Counted from the stretch's first letter, positions 1 to 7,700 are shown. The stretch: 16,730 nucleotides of DNA from CAXDOZ01 sp963991145 (GCA_963991145.1 CAXDOZ010000046.1:1-16730), one strand, 5' to 3'. The notes: generated by a model not told the origin, from the letters alone. Program-made: numbers and translations.

Positions 1-1547
1 TCAAATTGCCGGTTCCAACGGTTGTAGATCAGTCGAAATACGCGGGAGCAGATCGAGGAGATAAAGTCGGTGTGCTTGTCAATAGTGATTTCCTGGATGG
101 CCTGGAAGTTCCTGCAGCTATACAAACAGCCATTGAGCATTTGGAGAAGATCGGCCTCGGTAAGAAGAAGATCAATTACAAATTGCGCGACGCAGGATTT
201 TCTCGTCAGCGCTATTGGGGAGAGCCATTCCCGATCGTTTACGATCAAAACATTCCTGAATTGCTTCCCGATTCTGACCTGCCGGTCGATCTACCGGAAG
301 TGAGTTCTTATAAGCCGGCTGGAGATGGAAAGTCACCACTTGCTACAAACACCGAATGGGTAAATCTGCCCGGAGGGCTAACTAGAGAAACCGATACGAT
401 GCCTGGCTATGCCGGTTCTTCCTGGTACTTCCTGCGATTCATGGATCCTCAGAACTCAGAAGCCTTTGTAGGAGCTGATAAAGAGGATTACTGGCGATCA
501 GTTGATATGTATGTCGGTGGTTCTGAGCATGCGGTAGGTCACCTGATGTACTCTCGTATGTGGCAAAAGGTCCTTCACGACCTTGGTTACGTCCATATGG
601 ATGAGCCCTTCAAGCGCCTGATCAATCAGGGAATGATACAGGGTCGATCGAACTTTGTATATCGCGTTAGCGGCGAGAATACCTTTGTTTCGAGAGGACT
701 TAAAGGTGCCTATAAAACAACACGATTAAACGTCGACATCAGTCTTGTTAAGGATGACATTCTCGATGTAAAGGCATTTAAGAAGTGGCGTGAAGATTTT
801 GCCGATGCAGACTTCATCCTTGAGGAAGGAGAATACTACTGCGGCTACGAAGTGGAGAAGATGTCGAAGTCGAAATACAATGTCATCAACCCCGATGATA
901 TCGTAGATCGGTACGGAGCTGATTGCTTTAGAATGTATGAGATGTTCCTTGGACCCATCGAGCAAAGCAAGCCATGGGATACGCAGGGAATCGACGGTGT
1001 TTCCAAGTTTCTTCAAAAGTTGTGGAGGCTATTCCATAATGAGAATGGCGAGTGGGAAGTTAGTGAGGGAGAGCCTTCGGCAGATGAGTTGAGAGCATTA
1101 CATCAGACCATCAAAAAGGTGGGAGATGACATTGAGAAGTTTGCCTTCAATACCTGTGTGAGCCAGTTCATGATCTGTGTGAATGAGCTTACCAAGCTTA
1201 AGAGTAACAACAGTGCGATCTTGAAGGATCTTACCGCTACACTCGCACCATTTGCTCCCTTTATCAGCTCTGAACTTTGGGAGAAGCTAGGAGAGGAAGG
1301 AATGGTTCTCGATGCTGGATTCCCTGAGTTCAATGAGGATTATCTGAAGTCGGACACAGTCGAATACCCAGTTTCGATCAATGGAAAGATGCGTACCAAG
1401 ATCAAGCTCGCTGCAGATATTTCTCAGCATCAGGCTCGTGAAGAGGTGATGAGTAATGAGGTAGTTGTTAAGTGGACAGAAGGCAAGGAAGTCAAGAAGT
1501 TCATTTTCGTTCCCGGCCGAATTGTAAATGTAGTAGTTGCCGGCTAG
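1..1547 (+). CDS. leuS: Leucine--tRNA ligase, C-terminal half (5' end outside window)
   Basis: This class Ia synthetase charges tRNA-Leu with leucine in the cytoplasm. The reading frame is open to the left edge, in frame from base 3, so this is a gene cut by the window and not a short gene starting at the TTG at 6. About 514 residues are present; the HIGH motif and most of the CP1 editing domain are missing. Visible are the catalytic-domain stretch FSRQRYWGEPFP, then ETDTMPGYAGSSWYFLRF, VGGSEHAVGHLMYSR, and the KMSKS loop at bases 858-872. The helical anticodon-binding domain follows (roughly bases 1090-1330), and then the small C-terminal domain (VSINGKMRTKIKL onward). The segment between NQGMIQG and KMSKS is about 75 residues, longer than in the E. 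coli enzyme as I recall it. The stop TAG shares the tetramer CTAG with the convergent gene's stop. Confidence 0.97.
   Translation, partial: KLPVPTVVDQSKYAGADRGDKVGVLVNSDFLDGLEVPAAIQTAIEHLEKIGLGKKKINYKLRDAGFSRQRYWGEPFPIVYDQNIPELLPDSDLPVDLPEVSSYKPAGDGKSPLATNTEWVNLPGGLTRETDTMPGYAGSSWYFLRFMDPQNSEAFVGADKEDYWRSVDMYVGGSEHAVGHLMYSRMWQKVLHDLGYVHMDEPFKRLINQGMIQGRSNFVYRVSGENTFVSRGLKGAYKTTRLNVDISLVKDDILDVKAFKKWREDFADADFILEEGEYYCGYEVEKMSKSKYNVINPDDIVDRYGADCFRMYEMFLGPIEQSKPWDTQGIDGVSKFLQKLWRLFHNENGEWEVSEGEPSADELRALHQTIKKVGDDIEKFAFNTCVSQFMICVNELTKLKSNNSAILKDLTATLAPFAPFISSELWEKLGEEGMVLDAGFPEFNEDYLKSDTVEYPVSINGKMRTKIKLAADISQHQAREEVMSNEVVVKWTEGKEVKKFIFVPGRIVNVVVAG
1544..1547. other. Convergent stop-codon overlap CTAG
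   Basis: The + strand TAG of leuS (1545-1547) and the - strand TAG of the rRNA methyltransferase gene (read from 1546 to 1544) are packed into the self-complementary tetramer CTAG. No intrinsic terminator hairpin with a T tract is visible on either side, so the two transcripts probably run into each other. Confidence 0.95.
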
Positions 1548-2683
1548 TAGAGCTCGTAGTTTACGAACCTACACTCAAGCTTTCCATTGTAGAGTGGAAT
1601 GCGTCGCTTGCTTTTTAGACCCACTTTTTTCAGTGCTTCCATATTGGCAGACAGGATCCACGCCTGGAAACCCTCAAACTTCTGCTTGAAAATATCACCG
1701 ATCTCCTTGTAAAGCGCATCGATATCTTCTGGTTGAATACGCTCTCCGTATGGTGGATTCATAATGATGATCCCTTTCTTACGTGGGGCTCTATACTCAC
1801 CGAATTCTGCTTTTTCGAGCTCAATGAAGGCAGTTAATCCTGCTCTTCGTATATTTTCTCTGGCCTCGCTGAGCGCCTTACCCGAGTGATCAAAGCCCAG
1901 CATATCCGGAATCATTGAAGTGCTTGCACCAATGCTTTCCATATTCTTTACCTCATTCCAAAGATCCTTATCGAAGCCTTTCCACTTCTTGAAAGGGAAG
2001 TAGCTTCTCAATGATCCTGCTGGGATTCCTCTGGCCTTCATGGCTGCTTCAATCAGAATGGTGCCTGAACCGCACATCGGATCTAAGAAGGTAGAGTTAC
2101 AATCCCATTCAGAGAGTGCTACTAGTCCGGCCGCGAGAACTTCATTCAATGGAGCGATATGACCGGAGTCTCTGTAACCTCTTTTGTTTAATGATCTACC
2201 TGAGCTATCAATTGAAATGTAGAGCTGATTCTGCTGCACCCTTAGGTGAATGCGCATGTCGGCTTCTTCAGGATCAACCGATGGTCTGTCTCCTGTTTGC
2301 TTTCTAAAGCGGTCGACAATTGCATCCTTAGCTTTCAAACTCGGGAAATGATTGTGCTTGAACATGCTCGAATTGAGCAAGGTGTCAACCGCAATCGTGT
2401 TGTTTACGGTGATCCAATCTTCCCAGGGGATATTGTAGACTGCATTGTATAGATCGTCCTGGCCTTTGATCTCCATATCCTCAAGTGGGATAAGGAATCT
2501 GAGCGCTAAGCGCGAATGATAGTTTAGAATGTAGATGAGCTTCTTATCGCCAACAAAAGTGACAGCTCGTCTCGAAGTTTCAACTTCTTCAGCTCCCCAT
2601 CCTTTTAGCTCCTCCGCTAAAACATCTTCAAGTCCTGCAAGCGTAATAGCAGTTACAGGGAATTTTCCTTTGAGATTCGACAT
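1544..2683 (-). CDS. rlmL: THUMP-domain 23S rRNA (guanine-N2)-methyltransferase, RlmL type
   Basis: Likely an S-adenosylmethionine-dependent enzyme that methylates a guanine N2 of 23S rRNA (m2G2445 in E. coli numbering). The 379-residue protein corresponds to the RlmL half of the fused E. coli RlmKL and has no RlmK domain, as is common outside the gammaproteobacteria. An N-terminal THUMP RNA-binding region lies at about residues 45-160. The Rossmann-type methyltransferase domain carries the SAM-binding motif DPMCGSGT at 201-208 and the catalytic NPPY at 309-312. Such proteins are often misnamed as N6-adenine DNA methylases because of the NPPY motif; the THUMP domain argues for RNA. The ATG start overlaps the TAA of the upstream SDR gene by one base (TAATG on the - strand), implying translational coupling as the last gene of a three-gene operon. 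The exact target base is inferred from the family. Confidence 0.88.
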   Translation of the reverse strand: MSNLKGKFPVTAITLAGLEDVLAEELKGWGAEEVETSRRAVTFVGDKKLIYILNYHSRLALRFLIPLEDMEIKGQDDLYNAVYNIPWEDWITVNNTIAVDTLLNSSMFKHNHFPSLKAKDAIVDRFRKQTGDRPSVDPEEADMRIHLRVQQNQLYISIDSSGRSLNKRGYRDSGHIAPLNEVLAAGLVALSEWDCNSTFLDPMCGSGTILIEAAMKARGIPAGSLRSYFPFKKWKGFDKDLWNEVKNMESIGASTSMIPDMLGFDHSGKALSEARENIRRAGLTAFIELEKAEFGEYRAPRKKGIIIMNPPYGERIQPEDIDALYKEIGDIFKQKFEGFQAWILSANMEALKKVGLKSKRRIPLYNGKLECRFVNYELY

Positions 2684-3681
2684 TACTTGATCCAGCCCTT
2701 TTCTTTATACCATTTGATAGAAATCGCTATTCCCTCTTCCAGACTTACTCGTTGCTCATAGCCCAGTTCTTTCTTTGCTTTCTCAGGCGAACAAGCCCAG
2801 CTATCCTGAACTACTTCTTTTGCTTTTTCCAGATTCAGCGTTGCTGCTTTGCCTTGAATAGAGGCAAATAGCTGAGAGAAGAAAGCCACGATAAAGACAA
2901 CAAAATTGGGAACGGTGATTACGAGAAAACCTTTGCCCAGAGCCATTTTGCTGTATTTGATGATCTGACTGTAATCGTATTCTTCTTCGCTACTGATGAA
3001 GTATGTCTCACCTGAAGATCTATCAGATTCCATTGCCTGACGCATTCCGCGAACCAGGTCGGAAACGTAGATCATGCTAAGCGTTTTGCGCTTGAATCCC
3101 ACGTTTGAGAATGCACCCTGAGACATTGCTTTGAACACCGTAAAGATCTCAGTATCCCTGGGACCGTAAACCGATGGAGGTCGTAAGATCACGATCGGTA
3201 GTCGGTTCATATAGCTATGACAGAGCTTTTCCTGTTCAACCTTGCTTTTCCCGTACTGTGAGATTGGATTGTATTCCCACATCTCATTTGAAGGATGACC
3301 TACTTTATTGGGTCCAACTACTGCCAGACTGCTTGATACAAGAATGTTTTTGATCTTATCTGCATGAGGCAAGGCGGCTTCCAGCACAGTTTGGGTTGTT
3401 CCTACATTTCCTTCGAGATAGCCTTCGTAGTTCCTTGCTTTCACGGTGCCAGCGAGGTGGAATATGTAATCCGCGTCAGCGAAATTCTTCTCAAGACCCT
3501 CACTGTCGGTCAATGGGCAAACAACGATCTCAGCTCCAGTATTTTCAATGTATCTGAGATTGCTTGTTTTGCGCACAAGGGCGCGAACGCGATAACCCTC
3601 AGAAATCAAATGCTCTGTGAGGTGACTGCCAATGAAGCCGGTCGCTCCTGTGATTACTACAAGTCCTTTATCTAATCCCAA
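2683..3681 (-). CDS. Extended SDR (NAD(P)-dependent epimerase/dehydratase family); possible ketosphinganine/ceramide reductase
   Basis: A 332-residue extended short-chain dehydrogenase. The nucleotide-binding motif is TGATGFIGSH near residues 11-20, the catalytic pair is Tyr143/Lys147 (YGKSK), and the usual upstream Ser lies at 116-118 (SSS). A substrate-domain stretch follows at 165-175 (LRPPSVYGP). Residues 252-274 are strongly hydrophobic, suggesting membrane association as in sterol or lipid-acting relatives, and the C-terminus ends KWYKEKGW. The start is TTG at 3681, overlapping the upstream acyltransferase by 10 bases; there is no in-frame ATG before the dinucleotide-binding motif. From memory, the Bacteroides 3-ketosphinganine reductase and Caulobacter CerR belong to the same broad family and share this layout. 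With spt in the window, a role in sphingolipid reduction is plausible but inferred. Otherwise it is a dehydrogenase of unknown substrate. Confidence 0.82.
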   Translation of the reverse strand: MGLDKGLVVITGATGFIGSHLTEHLISEGYRVRALVRKTSNLRYIENTGAEIVVCPLTDSEGLEKNFADADYIFHLAGTVKARNYEGYLEGNVGTTQTVLEAALPHADKIKNILVSSSLAVVGPNKVGHPSNEMWEYNPISQYGKSKVEQEKLCHSYMNRLPIVILRPPSVYGPRDTEIFTVFKAMSQGAFSNVGFKRKTLSMIYVSDLVRGMRQAMESDRSSGETYFISSEEEYDYSQIIKYSKMALGKGFLVITVPNFVVFIVAFFSQLFASIQGKAATLNLEKAKEVVQDSWACSPEKAKKELGYEQRVSLEEGIAISIKWYKEKGWIK

Positions 3682-4478
3682 ACTGTGTGTACATTTTTAT
3701 TGCGGTTCGAAGGTGCATCAAAATATCCATTTGGATAGTGTTTTTGCAAATGCACCAACATCAAATCTTTCGCTTTCTCCTTGAGATCAGATTCATCACT
3801 CTCCGTCATTCCTTGTGTTTCAATGGGCTCTTCCCAATAGATCCTGATCTTCCCCGGACGGATATAAGTCAGGCTCCTCGGCATTAGCTCACCTGCATTG
3901 ATAATGGTACCAACTACCAATGGGATCTGAGCATAGATCGCCAATCGGAATGCGCCATCGTGAAAGTGCTTTAGCAGGTTATCAGTGGTATTACAGGTTC
4001 CCTCCGGGAGGATAACCATGGATGCTCCGGTTCCAAGTTTTTCCTTCATTGCCGACATGCTCCACTTCCGATGTTCCTTATCATCGCGGCGAACGGGAAC
4101 ATAAAGCTTCTTTAATAGAAAGCCGAGAACAGGATAATTAAGGATCTCTGCCTTGCCGAGGAATTTTTTAAAGTTTGGGATATAAGAACCTACTAAAAGT
4201 GCATCGAGGTAGGATCGGTGATTGGTAGAGAAGACGCATTGTCTTTCTGTAGGAATGCGATCTGCATTTACTTCCTCAACTCGGATACCCCAAAGGAATA
4301 AGGTAACTCGAGCAACCTTCTCTGGTAGCCGGTGCATGAGGTACATGATCTTTTCATTCTTTGAAAAGAGGCTTACGCCGATAAAGAGAATAGGGAAGTG
4401 GCTGAAGAGGAAAAAAGCAAAAACCAGCAGGCACCAAAGCGTCCATGGGAACCAAATTATCGGACGGATGAACTTCAC
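3672..4478 (-). CDS. 1-acyl-sn-glycerol-3-phosphate acyltransferase family protein (PlsC-like)
   Basis: A 268-residue membrane-bound acyltransferase of the PlsC/LPLAT fold, expected to move an acyl chain onto a lysophospholipid or related lipid at the inner membrane. An N-terminal hydrophobic segment at about residues 6-37 anchors it. Motif I is NHRSYLD at 86-92, with the catalytic His87 and Asp92 in the HX4D arrangement. Motif III is PEGT at 158-161, followed by Cys where many relatives have Arg. A further conserved-looking proline stretch is IPLVVG near 185-190. The start is GTG at 4478; an in-frame TAG lies 12 bases upstream, and the next Met (45) would remove the membrane anchor. It lies just after the terminator of the OmpA gene and leads an operon with the SDR and rRNA methyltransferase genes. 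Whether the substrate is phosphatidic-acid precursor or another lipid cannot be told. Confidence 0.9.
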   Translation of the reverse strand: MKFIRPIIWFPWTLWCLLVFAFFLFSHFPILFIGVSLFSKNEKIMYLMHRLPEKVARVTLFLWGIRVEEVNADRIPTERQCVFSTNHRSYLDALLVGSYIPNFKKFLGKAEILNYPVLGFLLKKLYVPVRRDDKEHRKWSMSAMKEKLGTGASMVILPEGTCNTTDNLLKHFHDGAFRLAIYAQIPLVVGTIINAGELMPRSLTYIRPGKIRIYWEEPIETQGMTESDESDLKEKAKDLMLVHLQKHYPNGYFDAPSNRNKNVHTVWD

Positions 4479-4519
4479 TGTATTAAGCTAGCACCATTGA
4501 AGGAATCTGGGAAATAAGA

Positions 4520-4545
4520 AAGCCCCGACCGATAAGTCGAGGCTT
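4520..4545 (-). terminator. Intrinsic terminator downstream of the OmpA-family gene
   Basis: Inverted repeat AAGCCCCGAC / GTCGAGGCTT: ten paired positions with one C-A mismatch, around a six-base loop CGATAA. On the - strand it is followed by TTTCTTATTT and begins 17 bases after the OmpA stop codon. A T run on the other side means it could also act on the + strand. It separates ompA from the plsC-led operon. Confidence 0.75.
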
Positions 4546-4562
4546 TTCTGTCTTAAGTTCTA

Positions 4563-6416
4563 CTACTTGATGATGAAGTCAACTCTTCTGTTAGCGCTGT
4601 TTCTAGTTTCAGAAGCAGGCTCTGCTTTTCCTTTAGTAACAATCTCGAACTGACTCTCATCAACTCCGTAATTGTCGATAAGGAATTGGGCAACAGCTTC
4701 AGCTCTTCTTCTTCCAAGCTCGATATTGAATTCTTCAGAACCAACCAGGTCAGTGTGACCAACGATCAGGATCTCCATTCCTTCATTTTCTTTAAGCGCT
4801 CTTGCTACGTTGTAAAGTGCAGCTTCATATTCTCTACCCACAGCAGTGCTGTTGAATCCAAAGAACACGCTGTTGAAATTGAAGCCTCTTAGCTTGTTCC
4901 AATCTTCAGGCTCACCAATTTGAAGGTTGTCTGCAATTGAAATACCCTCGAAGTTCACCATTTTACCAGCAGCGGTGTTTGGCTCGCGGTCTTTGTAGTC
5001 CGGAACACCATCTTTATCTGAATCGATTGCGCGACCGAAGTCATCTACAGTTGCACCTTTTCCGCTGAATAGCTCTTCATCTGCGTGATCAGGAACACCG
5101 TCGTAATCAACATCCATTGCAGCTCCTGAACCGTCAACTTTAACTCCTTCAGGAGTATCGTCTTCAACATCAAATGCATCAGAAACACCGTCACCATCAC
5201 TATCAGAAGATAGTCTGTCAACTTTGCGTTCCATAGCATTGAAATCATCGATAATGGTCTCAAGTGGATTAACCCACTCGATATGCTGCTTGTCTTTCTT
5301 CTTTGTTCCGAGCTTGAATGTTATGGTAGCTCCGATGTTTGAGAACTTATCGTTCTTCCCTCTAGATGGGTGATTCCATTCCATTCCATCAAAGCGGTCG
5401 CTGAGCACAAAGTTCCAGTTCGCTTCAATTCCAAGGTCAACTAGTGATCCAAGACGGAATTTCAATCCCAATCCAAATGGGATAACAACTTCAGTGTTTG
5501 ATGCATCCGGGCTGAGTCTTAAAGCAGCCGAATCTACAAGTGCATCGTTAACGATGTCACGAACTTCATAATCTGCGTAGTTCATTCCAAGACCAACATA
5601 AGTATAGAATGAAACCACTCTTGGCTTGGTGTTTCTGCCGTATTGCTGAGCCTTCAGCCTTCTATTGATTCCAAATAGTGTATTTGAGATATTCCAATAG
5701 ATATTCAATGATCCCTGGTAAGTGGTAGTGCTGTGGTACAGACCGTTATCGATCAGGCCTCTGCTATCAAAGAAATCGATTGAGGTCTGGCTCGACATAT
5801 TCGTATCGGCAACTCCCTGAACCTTAGCGAAGGTGAAATTACCCATCAGGCCGAAGGCCCCGTTAAACATTTTGATTGCACTTAAACCGACACCATATTG
5901 ATATTCACTTATAGGGTCAATTGTACCAAAGAAATCCTTGTAGCGAATATCAGTGTAGGGATTCGTGAATCCTGCCATTAACATTAATGACCAGGTTCTG
6001 TATGGCTTATCTGCTCTTGGATCAGGCGTGGGTCTCTTTTCTTCTGTCCTTACTCTGGCAGGTTCCTCTTTTGAAACCTCTTCTTCAATGGCTTCCTCCA
6101 CAGCTTCTGCAGCTTCTTCTTGAGCCCTGCGCTTTTTCTCCTTAGCTGTCTCCTCTGCTTCCTCAGCTTCTTCAACGGCCTCCTCGGCTGCTTCTACTGC
6201 TTCTTCAGCCTCTTCAACAGCTTCTTCCTCAGTATTTCTCTTTTTCTTTCTACCGCCTTCAGTAGTCTCCTCCGATTCCTGCTGATTTCTATTCTTCTTT
6301 TTTCCTTCTTCTTCGGCTTGAAGTTCTTTCAGCTCTTCAAGAGTCTGAGACTGTAGATCCTGTGTGCCAGCAAAAAGAAGAAAACAAAGGGTGAAAATTA
6401 GTATTCTAGGGGTCAT
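4563..6416 (-). CDS. OmpA-family outer-membrane protein with coiled-coil, beta-barrel and TSP3 repeats
   Basis: Likely an outer-membrane barrel anchored to peptidoglycan. The ATG at 6416 is chosen over an upstream TTG at 6437 because a signal peptide starts there; numbering is from this Met (617 residues). Order: signal peptide to about residue 24; Lys/Glu-rich linker; Glu/Ala-rich segment at 66-93 made of four back-to-back heptads (AVEEAEE type) continuing charged to about 118; a beta-rich barrel at about 141-370 (starting WSLMLMAGF); three calcium-binding thrombospondin type-3-like motifs (DSDGDGVSDAFD, DVDYDGVPDHAD, DSDKDGVPDYKD) at 405, 435 and 465, exactly 30 residues apart; and a C-terminal OmpA peptidoglycan-binding domain at about 513-617, with GHTD at 553-556 and NRRVDF near the end. 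It is apparently monocistronic, with its own candidate promoter and terminator. The ligand or physiological role is unknown. Confidence 0.9.
   Translation of the reverse strand: MTPRILIFTLCFLLFAGTQDLQSQTLEELKELQAEEEGKKKNRNQQESEETTEGGRKKKRNTEEEAVEEAEEAVEAAEEAVEEAEEAEETAKEKKRRAQEEAAEAVEEAIEEEVSKEEPARVRTEEKRPTPDPRADKPYRTWSLMLMAGFTNPYTDIRYKDFFGTIDPISEYQYGVGLSAIKMFNGAFGLMGNFTFAKVQGVADTNMSSQTSIDFFDSRGLIDNGLYHSTTTYQGSLNIYWNISNTLFGINRRLKAQQYGRNTKPRVVSFYTYVGLGMNYADYEVRDIVNDALVDSAALRLSPDASNTEVVIPFGLGLKFRLGSLVDLGIEANWNFVLSDRFDGMEWNHPSRGKNDKFSNIGATITFKLGTKKKDKQHIEWVNPLETIIDDFNAMERKVDRLSSDSDGDGVSDAFDVEDDTPEGVKVDGSGAAMDVDYDGVPDHADEELFSGKGATVDDFGRAIDSDKDGVPDYKDREPNTAAGKMVNFEGISIADNLQIGEPEDWNKLRGFNFNSVFFGFNSTAVGREYEAALYNVARALKENEGMEILIVGHTDLVGSEEFNIELGRRRAEAVAQFLIDNYGVDESQFEIVTKGKAEPASETRNSANRRVDFIIK
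6138..6221 (-). repeat. Tandem heptad-encoding repeat (4 x 21 bases) inside the OmpA-family gene
   Basis: Four consecutive 21-base units encode AVEEAEE, AVEAAEE, AVEEAEE and AEETAKE. The protein period matches a coiled-coil heptad, with Ala at the repeating small-residue position and Glu elsewhere. The copies differ at synonymous positions, so this is an established repeat, not a recent perfect duplication. Confidence 0.85.
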
Positions 6417-6438
6417 GAGATTTCGTTGTTTCAGCAAG

Positions 6439-6465
6439 CAAATGTAAAATCTTTTATTGTAACAA
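6439..6465 (-). promoter_or_regulatory. Candidate Bacteroidota-type promoter for the OmpA-family gene
   Basis: On the - strand the element TACATTTG (6446-6439) matches the Bacteroidota -7 consensus TAnnTTTG exactly, with TTG (6465-6463) upstream as the -33 element. The spacer is 16 bases, slightly shorter than the usual range of about 17-23. The element ends 22 bases before the ATG at 6416, giving a short leader. Prediction by eye only. Confidence 0.42.
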
Positions 6466-6476
6466 TTTGATTGTAA
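6456..6476. promoter_or_regulatory. Palindrome plus direct repeat at the ompA promoter (possible operator)
   Basis: ATTGTAACAAT (6456-6466) is a perfect odd palindrome covering the presumed -33 element. The heptamer ATTGTAA recurs at 6470-6476, 14 bases after its first copy at 6456. It lies in the 62 bases between the kinase stop and the OmpA start. The region is A/T rich, so chance is possible. Confidence 0.3.
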
Positions 6477-6478
6477 TC

Positions 6479-7126
6479 CTAGCGGATAGACTCTATGTAA
6501 TGTAAGCCTTTGGCGTACTTTTCGAAGAGTAGTCCCTTCAACATTTCATAGTCATCATCACTATTAACAAAGTCAAGTTCTGCTGCATCAATAACCAGTA
6601 CCGATGATTGGTTCTGAGTCTTAAAGAAATCAAAGTATCTGTCGCTCACCTGTTGCAGGTATTGAGGTTTGATCTCCTGCTCAAAAGACCTTCCTCTCTT
6701 TTTAATGTTCTTAAGTAAGCGTTCAACGGGGCAGTGTAAGAAAAGGATGATCTGAGGCTGTGGGAGTGTAGGATTAATAATGTGGAAGAGCCTTTTATAT
6801 AGCTCGTTTTCCTGCTTTTTCAGATTCACCCCGGCAAAGATCAGCGACTTGTAGAATACGTAATCGGATATAGTGAGCTGATCGAACAAAGAAGGTCCCT
6901 GGATCTGCTTTTGAATTTGCTGATAACGCTCAGCCAGGAAATACATCTCCAGTGGAAAAGAGTGGCGCTCCGGGTCTTTGTAAAACTTTGGTAGAAAGGG
7001 ATTGTCGGCAAACTCTTCCAATACTATGTCCGCCTTAAAGTCCAGAGCAAGCTTCTTTGCAAGGGTGGTTTTCCCTGCACCAATATTTCCTTCAACTGTG
7101 ATGAAGCTGTAATCCGGTTTAAGCAT
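6479..7126 (-). CDS. Deoxynucleoside kinase family protein (dGK/dAK-like)
   Basis: A 215-residue P-loop kinase that would phosphorylate deoxynucleosides at the 5' position for the salvage pathway in the cytoplasm. The Walker A motif GNIGAGKT is at residues 13-20. The family acidic pair that positions the sugar hydroxyl appears as EEF at 37-39, followed by NPFLPKFYKDPE. The LID-type arginine region RGRSFE is at 144-149. The length fits bacterial dNK enzymes. Substrate base preference (dA, dG or dC) cannot be read from the motifs. Its ATG lies inside the end of folK, overlapping by 8 bases, so the two are translated together. It ends 62 bases before the OmpA start with no clear terminator. Confidence 0.87.
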   Translation of the reverse strand: MLKPDYSFITVEGNIGAGKTTLAKKLALDFKADIVLEEFADNPFLPKFYKDPERHSFPLEMYFLAERYQQIQKQIQGPSLFDQLTISDYVFYKSLIFAGVNLKKQENELYKRLFHIINPTLPQPQIILFLHCPVERLLKNIKKRGRSFEQEIKPQYLQQVSDRYFDFFKTQNQSSVLVIDAAELDFVNSDDDYEMLKGLLFEKYAKGLHYIESIR

Positions 7127-7607
7127 TATAGATCGTTATTTGATCGGTATCGGCCCGTAGGGCCAAAAGTTCTGAAACTGATTTATTGAGGACAGCTACA
7201 TTCATTTCAGCGGCTAGCTCAGACAGCGGAACTAAAGTAAATGAACGTTCACTCATTGAAGGGTGTGGAATGATGAGATCCGGCTCATTTACTTCCAATT
7301 GCCCATACAAGAGTATATCGATGTCGATCTCTCTCGGACCCCAACGCTCGCGGCTTTCCCTTCCAATTTGCTCTTCGATCTTCTTTAGCTCTTTGAGTAA
7401 TTGCTTAGGAGGGAAGCTAGTCTCGATCTCTATGACTCTATTCAAAAAGTTAGGTTGATCCTCCTTTCCCCAGGCAGGGCTTTCAACTATGCTTGATCGC
7501 CTTACTATCTGAATCCCAATCCCTTCGATAGCTTTTTCTGCAGATAGAATGTAGTTCTCCCGATCACCCAGGTTTGTGCCCAGCAATAGATATACCTGCT
7601 TGAACAT
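7119..7607 (-). CDS. folK: 2-amino-4-hydroxy-6-hydroxymethyldihydropteridine diphosphokinase (HPPK)
   Basis: Transfers pyrophosphate from ATP to 6-hydroxymethyl-7,8-dihydropterin, the step before dihydropteroate synthase in folate synthesis; cytoplasmic. The 162-residue length is typical. Visible features are YLLLGTNLGDR at the N-terminus, the pterin-binding region ESPAWGKEDQPNFLNRVIEI near 42-61, and the family signature RWGPREIDIDILLYG at about 88-102. The two Mg-binding aspartates there are Asp95 and Asp97. An ATG start is clear. It opens a two-gene unit with the deoxynucleoside kinase and is divergent from sppA across 93 bases; I recognise no clear promoter in those 93 bases. Confidence 0.96.
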   Translation of the reverse strand: MFKQVYLLLGTNLGDRENYILSAEKAIEGIGIQIVRRSSIVESPAWGKEDQPNFLNRVIEIETSFPPKQLLKELKKIEEQIGRESRERWGPREIDIDILLYGQLEVNEPDLIIPHPSMSERSFTLVPLSELAAEMNVAVLNKSVSELLALRADTDQITIYNA

Positions 7608-7700
7608 TAGTCGGTCCGATTTTGAAATTGGTCGATTATAGATGCGATCAAACTTAGTTTATTTTAACATTGTTCCAGATTACAGAAAAACAGAAAATCG

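Noticed and set aside
1513..1544. CCGGC / GCCGG inverted repeat at the end of leuS
   Set aside because: Five-base arms with a loop of over 20 bases inside coding sequence and no T tract; not a credible terminator.
1544..2683. DNA adenine methylase (restriction-modification) reading of the NPPY protein
   Set aside because: The N-terminal THUMP domain and overall layout match RlmL rRNA methyltransferases, and no restriction enzyme is adjacent.
6120..6356. Ser/Leu/Phe-rich + strand open frame opposite the OmpA coiled-coil region
   Set aside because: It is the mirror of the Glu/Ala/Lys-rich repeats on the - strand (GAA/GAG reads as TTC/CTC). Its apparent membrane-like composition is an artefact of that.
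6417..6437. Upstream TTG start extending the OmpA-family protein by 7 residues
   Set aside because: The extension precedes a clean signal peptide that begins at the ATG at 6416, and it would overlap the predicted promoter and leader.
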